DNA from: JBCCGI01 sp039029355
Lineage (GTDB): Bacteria > Planctomycetota > UBA1135 > GCA-002686595
Length of the DNA stretch: 26,154 nt
NCBI GenBank assembly: GCA_039029355.1
Contig: JBCCGI010000099.1
Location: 1 to 26,154, forward strand
Direction: 5' to 3'
Position 1 is the stretch's first letter; every line of letters starts with the position of its first letter. A program made the translations under genes and the position numbers. The notes below the pieces were generated by a model that made no database searches, was not told the DNA's origin, and saw only the letters and a program-made list of their open reading frames with translations. Below are positions 23,049-26,154 of the stretch, in pieces.

Positions 23049-24044
23049 ATGGGGCGCCGCGTCCTCCTCGGCGTGCTTTTCGGCGTGGTCGTCTACGCCG
23101 GGATCGTTCTCTGGATCGACCTCGATGACTTCCAGGCCGCGCTGCGCGACTTCCCGCCCCACATGGTGGTGGCGGCCTGCGGGCTGTCGTTCGCGAACTA
23201 CCTGATCCGCTTCGTGAAGTGGGAGCGCTACCTCAAGCTGCTCTCGATCGCGCTGCCGCGCGGCACGTCGTTCCTGATCTACCTCGCCGGCTTCTCGATG
23301 GGCGTCACGCCCGGGAAGATGGGCGAGGTCTTCAAGTCGTGGATGATCCGGCGCGTCACGGGCACGCCGATCCACAAGAGCGCGCCGATCGTGATCGCCG
23401 AGCGCGTCACCGACCTCCTCGGCTACCTGATCCTGATGGCGGTCGGCGGCATCGCGACGGTCCCCGAGTACCAGTGGGTCTTCTGGGGGACGCTCGCGCT
23501 GTGCGCCGTCGGGCTGGCGCTCGCCGGCTCGCACACCTTCTCGCTCCTCGTCAGCCGCGCGGTCTCGCGGACGCCCTTCTTCTGGCGCTTCGCGCGCAAG
23601 GTGGAGGGCTCCTTCGAGAGCACGCGCGTGCTGCTCTCGCCGCGCGAGATCGTGCTGCCGACGCTGCTGTCGGTGGTGTCCTGGGGCTGCGAGTGCACCG
23701 CCTTCTGGCTGATCATCGACGCGCTGTCCGAGGCCCCGTTCCCCTACCTGTACGCGGTCTTCGCCTACGCGTTCAGCGCCGTCGCGGGCGCGGTCGCGAT
23801 CGTGTTCCCCGGCGGGCTCGTCATCACCGAGGGCACGCTGGGCACCCTCACGCGCCGCAAGCTGGGCGAGGTGGGCGGGCTGTCGCTCGAGTCGGCGCGC
23901 TCGATCGCGGCCGGCGCCACGCTGATCGTGCGCCTCTGCACGCTGTGGTTCGGAGTGCTCGTCGGCGTGATCGCGACGATGCTCTTCCAGCGGCGCTACG
24001 GCGAGATCGAGATGGGCGACGGCGACGAGGGCGGCGACGCGTAG
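23049..24044 (+). CDS. YbhN/lysylphosphatidylglycerol-synthase-TM-type integral membrane protein
   Basis: 331 residues from ATG 23049. A TTG at 23031 would add six residues; the ATG is preferred because it directly precedes the first membrane segment. The protein has about eight hydrophobic segments. The hallmark regions are NYLIRFVKWERYLKLL (residues ~51-66), GFSMGVTPGKMGEVFKSW with the conserved Pro-Gly-Lys and Gly-Glu, APIVIAERVTDLLGYL, and FPGGLVITEGTLGTLTRR near the end. This is the flippase-like domain of the LPG_synthase_TM (YbhN) family, which occurs fused to or separate from lipid-modifying enzymes. The C-terminal tail is short and acidic (Asp/Gly/Glu). It is probably involved in lipid or lipid-linked transport; the substrate is unknown. 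It follows the antiporter and ends two bases before a strong hairpin. Confidence 0.88.
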   Translation: MGRRVLLGVLFGVVVYAGIVLWIDLDDFQAALRDFPPHMVVAACGLSFANYLIRFVKWERYLKLLSIALPRGTSFLIYLAGFSMGVTPGKMGEVFKSWMIRRVTGTPIHKSAPIVIAERVTDLLGYLILMAVGGIATVPEYQWVFWGTLALCAVGLALAGSHTFSLLVSRAVSRTPFFWRFARKVEGSFESTRVLLSPREIVLPTLLSVVSWGCECTAFWLIIDALSEAPFPYLYAVFAYAFSAVAGAVAIVFPGGLVITEGTLGTLTRRKLGEVGGLSLESARSIAAGATLIVRLCTLWFGVLVGVIATMLFQRRYGEIEMGDGDEGGDA

Positions 24045-24045
24045 A

Positions 24046-24074
24046 GGCCGGCAGGGCTGCACTCCCTGCCGGCC
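24046..24074. terminator. Strong GC-rich hairpin between convergent genes
   Basis: Perfect 11-bp arms GGCCGGCAGGG (24046-24056) and CCCTGCCGGCC (24064-24074) surround a 7-base loop. It begins 2 bases after the stop of the YbhN-like gene and lies 39 bases from the stop of the convergent gene. No U-tract is present on either strand. Its position and symmetry suggest a bidirectional transcript end. Confidence 0.6.
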
Positions 24075-24112
24075 CCCCTCTCCCGCGGCGCGGCCCGGGG
24101 AAGGACCCGCGA

Positions 24113-25285
24113 CTACAGGGCCCCGATCGTGATGTCGAGCGCGTTGGTCAGGTGGATCATCCCCGGCGTCGTGCCGTCGGCGTAGCCGCCCTGCGTGCAG
24201 AGCGTGATGCCGATAATCGAAGGCTCGTCCGGGAAGGGGATCGCGAACGGCTGCTGTACGCCGCCGATCGGCGTGCTGAAGTTCGTGTCGGCGATGCCCG
24301 GGAGGATGTTGCACAGCAGGGTGCCGTTCGGTCCGGGCAGCAGCGGAACGTCCGCCGGGGTGAGGGCCGTGATCAGCACGTCGACCAGCGACGTCGTGCC
24401 CGGACTCGAGACGATCACGGGGTCCCAGACGGCGCCGATGACCGGGCCCGAGGTCACGCCGGGCAGAAGCTGCGCCAGGTTCGGGGTGCTGAGCGTGCTG
24501 TTGCGCACCTGCTCCTTGGCCTCGGGCAGCCGGAACTCCAGATCGCTCACGGCGACGCCGTCGAGCTTGGCGACGAACGTGTTGACGCCCGTCGCCGGGT
24601 CGATCGTGATGATGTCGCCGTTTCCGCTGCAGCCGTACAGCTCGTCGGTCAACGGGTCGAACGTCAGCCCGTGGATACTCATCCCGACGGTGTCGACGAT
24701 CGTCGTGCTCAGGATCGCGCCCGTCGCGGGATCCAGGGTGTGCAGCGGCGTGGTGAGCGCGGACTCGCTCATGTAGAGCGTCCCGTCCGAAGCGAAGGCC
24801 AGCCCGCCCTGCCGGGTCGCGCCGGTCGTGCCGATCTCGACCATGGCGCCGGTCGCGGGGTCGATGGTGTAGAGCACCGCGATCTCCTGGGAGTTCCTGC
24901 CCAGGCCGAAGAGCGTGCCGGTTCCCGGCTGGACGGCAAGGTCCGAGAGGTGCGGGCTCTCTCCGTCGAGCTCCAGAGTGACCGTGCTCAGCACCTGCGC
25001 GGTGTCCGGATCCAGCTCGAGCAAATCGTTGGCCGGGAAGTGCATCGACGCCCACATCCGCCCGTCGGGCGTGATGGCGAGGCCGCTCATCCGGGAGTAC
25101 GCGGTGCCGATGACCTCGCTTGTGGCATAGCTGGTCTGGTCGATCGCGACGAGGTTGCCCTCGTTCGCGCCAGCCACCGCGCCGCCGTACAGCGTCGAGG
25201 GCACTCCCTGAGCTCCGGCGGAGGAGCTCAGGGTCAGGGTCAAGGCCAGGGTCAGGGGGAGGCACGGGAGAGCGATGTTCTTCAT
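24113..25285 (-). CDS. Secreted beta-propeller-like protein
   Basis: 390 residues from ATG 25285. Residues 1-26 are a signal peptide (Lys2, then an Ala/Leu/Thr-rich core and AGAQG). The frame extends upstream to 25540, but that would hide the signal. Residues ~28-270 contain spaced units of the type ITPDGRMWASM, LDPDTAQVLSTVTL, IDPATGAMVEIG, LDPATGAILSTT and IDPATGVNTFVAK, each an Asp-Pro-Asp/Ala-Thr turn between beta strands, which indicates a five- or six-bladed propeller of the PQQ/SMP-30 style. The last ~110 residues form a second beta domain with Cys near TLLCNILPG and TLCTQGG, ending LTNALDITIGAL. It is exported and may bind surface or extracellular ligands. No catalytic motif is seen. 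Confidence 0.83.
   Translation of the reverse strand: MKNIALPCLPLTLALTLTLSSSAGAQGVPSTLYGGAVAGANEGNLVAIDQTSYATSEVIGTAYSRMSGLAITPDGRMWASMHFPANDLLELDPDTAQVLSTVTLELDGESPHLSDLAVQPGTGTLFGLGRNSQEIAVLYTIDPATGAMVEIGTTGATRQGGLAFASDGTLYMSESALTTPLHTLDPATGAILSTTIVDTVGMSIHGLTFDPLTDELYGCSGNGDIITIDPATGVNTFVAKLDGVAVSDLEFRLPEAKEQVRNSTLSTPNLAQLLPGVTSGPVIGAVWDPVIVSSPGTTSLVDVLITALTPADVPLLPGPNGTLLCNILPGIADTNFSTPIGGVQQPFAIPFPDEPSIIGITLCTQGGYADGTTPGMIHLTNALDITIGAL
25206..25233 (-). repeat. 11-bp hairpin inside the signal-peptide coding region
   Basis: Arms CCCTGAGCTCC (25206-25216) and GGAGCTCAGGG (25223-25233) are perfect complements around a 6-base loop. They cover codons 18-27 of the secreted propeller gene, at the signal-peptide end. 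Next to it, 25229-25260 carries a degenerate CAGGGT hexamer repeat that encodes the Thr-Leu run of the signal core. Confidence 0.6.
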
Positions 25286-25644
25286 GTGTATTCGGGCGCG
25301 GGTTGGGGGGCCTAGGAGCTTGCCGGGGAGCGCCCCTCGGCGGGCGATAGGCGAGACGCGGTTCCCGCTCCGGCCCTGAAAAGAAAAAAGGACGCGCCTC
25401 CGGCGCGCGCCGCGGGCGACGCTCGCAAACGCCCGCGGCACAGCCGTGGAGGCGGTTTCTGCCGCGAACCAGATTCGGCCCATAACTGCGTCGGCGCTCT
25501 CCTCGGCTCCCTCTGCGCGCCCCAGGATCGCGGCCTCCACGACCCGCGCCGGAAGTTCCCAGCGTCTCCCGGCGGACGTCGACGGCGCGGGCGCGTGCGA
25601 GGTCGGCTTCCGGATCGCTCGCCGAGGGTCGTGAGCGACGCCGG
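25286..25644. other. 359-base gene-free stretch
   Basis: This lies between the starts-side of the secreted propeller gene and the stop of the next minus-strand gene. It holds the tandem-hairpin terminator at 25379-25439. The rest must contain the promoter of the propeller gene on the minus strand, but no clear -35/-10 pair was recognised. A 62-codon plus-strand frame at 25446-25634 has no ribosome site or family features and is not called. Confidence 0.6.
25379..25439 (-). terminator. Tandem-hairpin intrinsic terminator
   Basis: Read on the minus strand, a 10-bp stem (GCCGCGGGCG/CGCCCGCGGC, 25409-25439, loop 11) is followed directly by a 6-bp stem with a 3-base loop (25393-25407), then CC and TTTTTTCTTTT (25379-25389). 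This is the best classical terminator in the window, and the run of Ts stands out in such GC-rich DNA. It would end the transcript of the gene whose stop is at 25645 and insulate the propeller gene. Confidence 0.65.
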
Positions 25645-26154
25645 CTAGCGCTCAAGCGCCAAGGCGATCAGCGCGACGAACGCGGCCAGCCCGGCCAGCC
25701 ACGCGTCGAGCGGCCAGCGCGTCGCGCGCGCGTTCTCGTCGGAGCGCTCTTCGGGCAGCTCCGGCCCCCGCACCGAGGGCTCGCCCGCGGCGCGGCGAAC
25801 GGCCAGCGCAACGACGTCCGGATGCGGGAGCGCCGCCCCGTCGAGCAGCTGGGCCCAGGAGAGGGCGAAGGCCGCGGGATCGCCCGCGGGCGGCTCGAGC
25901 GCGGCCAGGCCCACGTCGACGCCGCCGGGGAACGCGAGCACGAGCGGGACTCCCGCGCCCCCCCGCTCCGAGGGGGCCAGCAGCCAGCGCCGCGCGGACG
26001 CGCCGAGCATCCCGAGCGTTCCGGGATCGAGCCCGGCCGGGTCGAAGGTCGCGCGCGCGCGCCAGCCGTCACGGCCCACGTCGGCGCGGAGCCGGGGCGA
26101 CCCCGCCGCGCCGGGCGCGACGGCGCGCACGGTGAGCCGCAGCGCCGCGCCGCC
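25645..26154 (-). CDS. C-terminal part of a membrane-anchored protein (5' end outside window)
   Basis: The frame is open from the right edge of the window to TAG at 25645-25647, about 169 residues. A GTG at 26130 lies in the frame, but the sequence continues upstream with the same character, so a longer protein is likely. The visible part is Ala/Gly/Pro/Arg-rich with beta-like stretches (VPLVLAFPGGVDVGLAAL) and ends in a single hydrophobic helix, WLAGLAAFVALIALALER, placing the C-terminus in or just across the membrane. This layout resembles the end of planctomycete BatA/VWA-type membrane proteins, but that is only a resemblance; no diagnostic motif is visible. Confidence 0.65.
   Translation of the reverse strand, partial: GGAALRLTVRAVAPGAAGSPRLRADVGRDGWRARATFDPAGLDPGTLGMLGASARRWLLAPSERGGAGVPLVLAFPGGVDVGLAALEPPAGDPAAFALSWAQLLDGAALPHPDVVALAVRRAAGEPSVRGPELPEERSDENARATRWPLDAWLAGLAAFVALIALALER

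Noticed and set aside
20481..25655. 1,724-codon open frame on the minus strand
   Set aside because: It runs antisense through the antiporter and YbhN-like genes, has His/Arg/Glu-rich low-complexity sequence with no domain, and exists because stop codons are rare at this GC content.
1..26154. tRNA, rRNA, insertion sequences, attachment sites, riboswitches
   Set aside because: I looked for cloverleaf ends, transposase motifs and terminal inverted repeats in the gaps and saw none. A covariance-model scan could still find a small RNA that I cannot see by eye.

Overview
This 26,154-base window is a very GC-rich bacterial chromosome segment with dense, short-gapped genes. Several features point to a planctomycete-like bacterium: secreted proteins with a shared C-terminal style (one ending in a Leu-Thr-Asn-Ala-Leu-Asp-type motif), lipoproteins, a sulfatase-fold/TPR lipoprotein, and many starts with no Shine-Dalgarno site. 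This placement is inference; there is no rRNA or phylogenetic marker comparison behind it.

Layout, left to right. (1) 1-3735: the 3' end of an unrecognised gene, a secreted protein on the minus strand, a HEAT-like lipoprotein, and a quinone-oxidoreductase-like MDR enzyme. (2) 3813-12987: a nearly complete tetrapyrrole operon in the order hemH, hemA, hemC, hemD, hemB, hemL, histidine kinase, OmpR-type regulator, hemE. From hemA to hemE almost every junction is a four-base GTGA/ATGA overlap. It takes glutamyl-tRNA to coproporphyrinogen III and adds the final ferrochelatase; the intervening oxidases (HemF/HemN, HemG/HemJ/HemY) are not in the window. (3) 13110-16388: a 1,092-residue protein with an N-terminal membrane segment, a long coiled coil containing 43 uninterrupted 11-residue repeats, a Lys/Pro/Ala-rich basic linker and a C-terminal helix-hairpin-helix domain. 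This is the most unusual object in the window. (4) 16389-17078: a non-coding stretch with a perfect 18-bp palindrome, then a ParE/RelE-like toxin whose antitoxin looks truncated or missing.

(5) 20800-17131, minus strand: a three-gene unit of a membrane-anchored coiled-coil protein, asparaginyl-tRNA synthetase (asnS) and a sulfatase-fold lipoprotein with C-terminal TPRs; asnS and the last gene overlap by GTGA. (6) 20928-24044, plus strand: an NhaC-family Na+/H+ antiporter with a long N-terminal extension, then a YbhN/LPG-synthase-TM-type membrane protein. (7) 24113-26154, minus strand: a secreted beta-propeller-like protein, a tandem-hairpin terminator, and the 3' part of a membrane-anchored protein that runs off the window.

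The tetrapyrrole genes form one pathway unit. The two-component pair sits between hemL and hemE and is co-translated with them, so haem supply and the signal sensed by the kinase are likely linked; the signal is unknown. No tRNA, rRNA, CRISPR array, insertion sequence or attachment site was seen.
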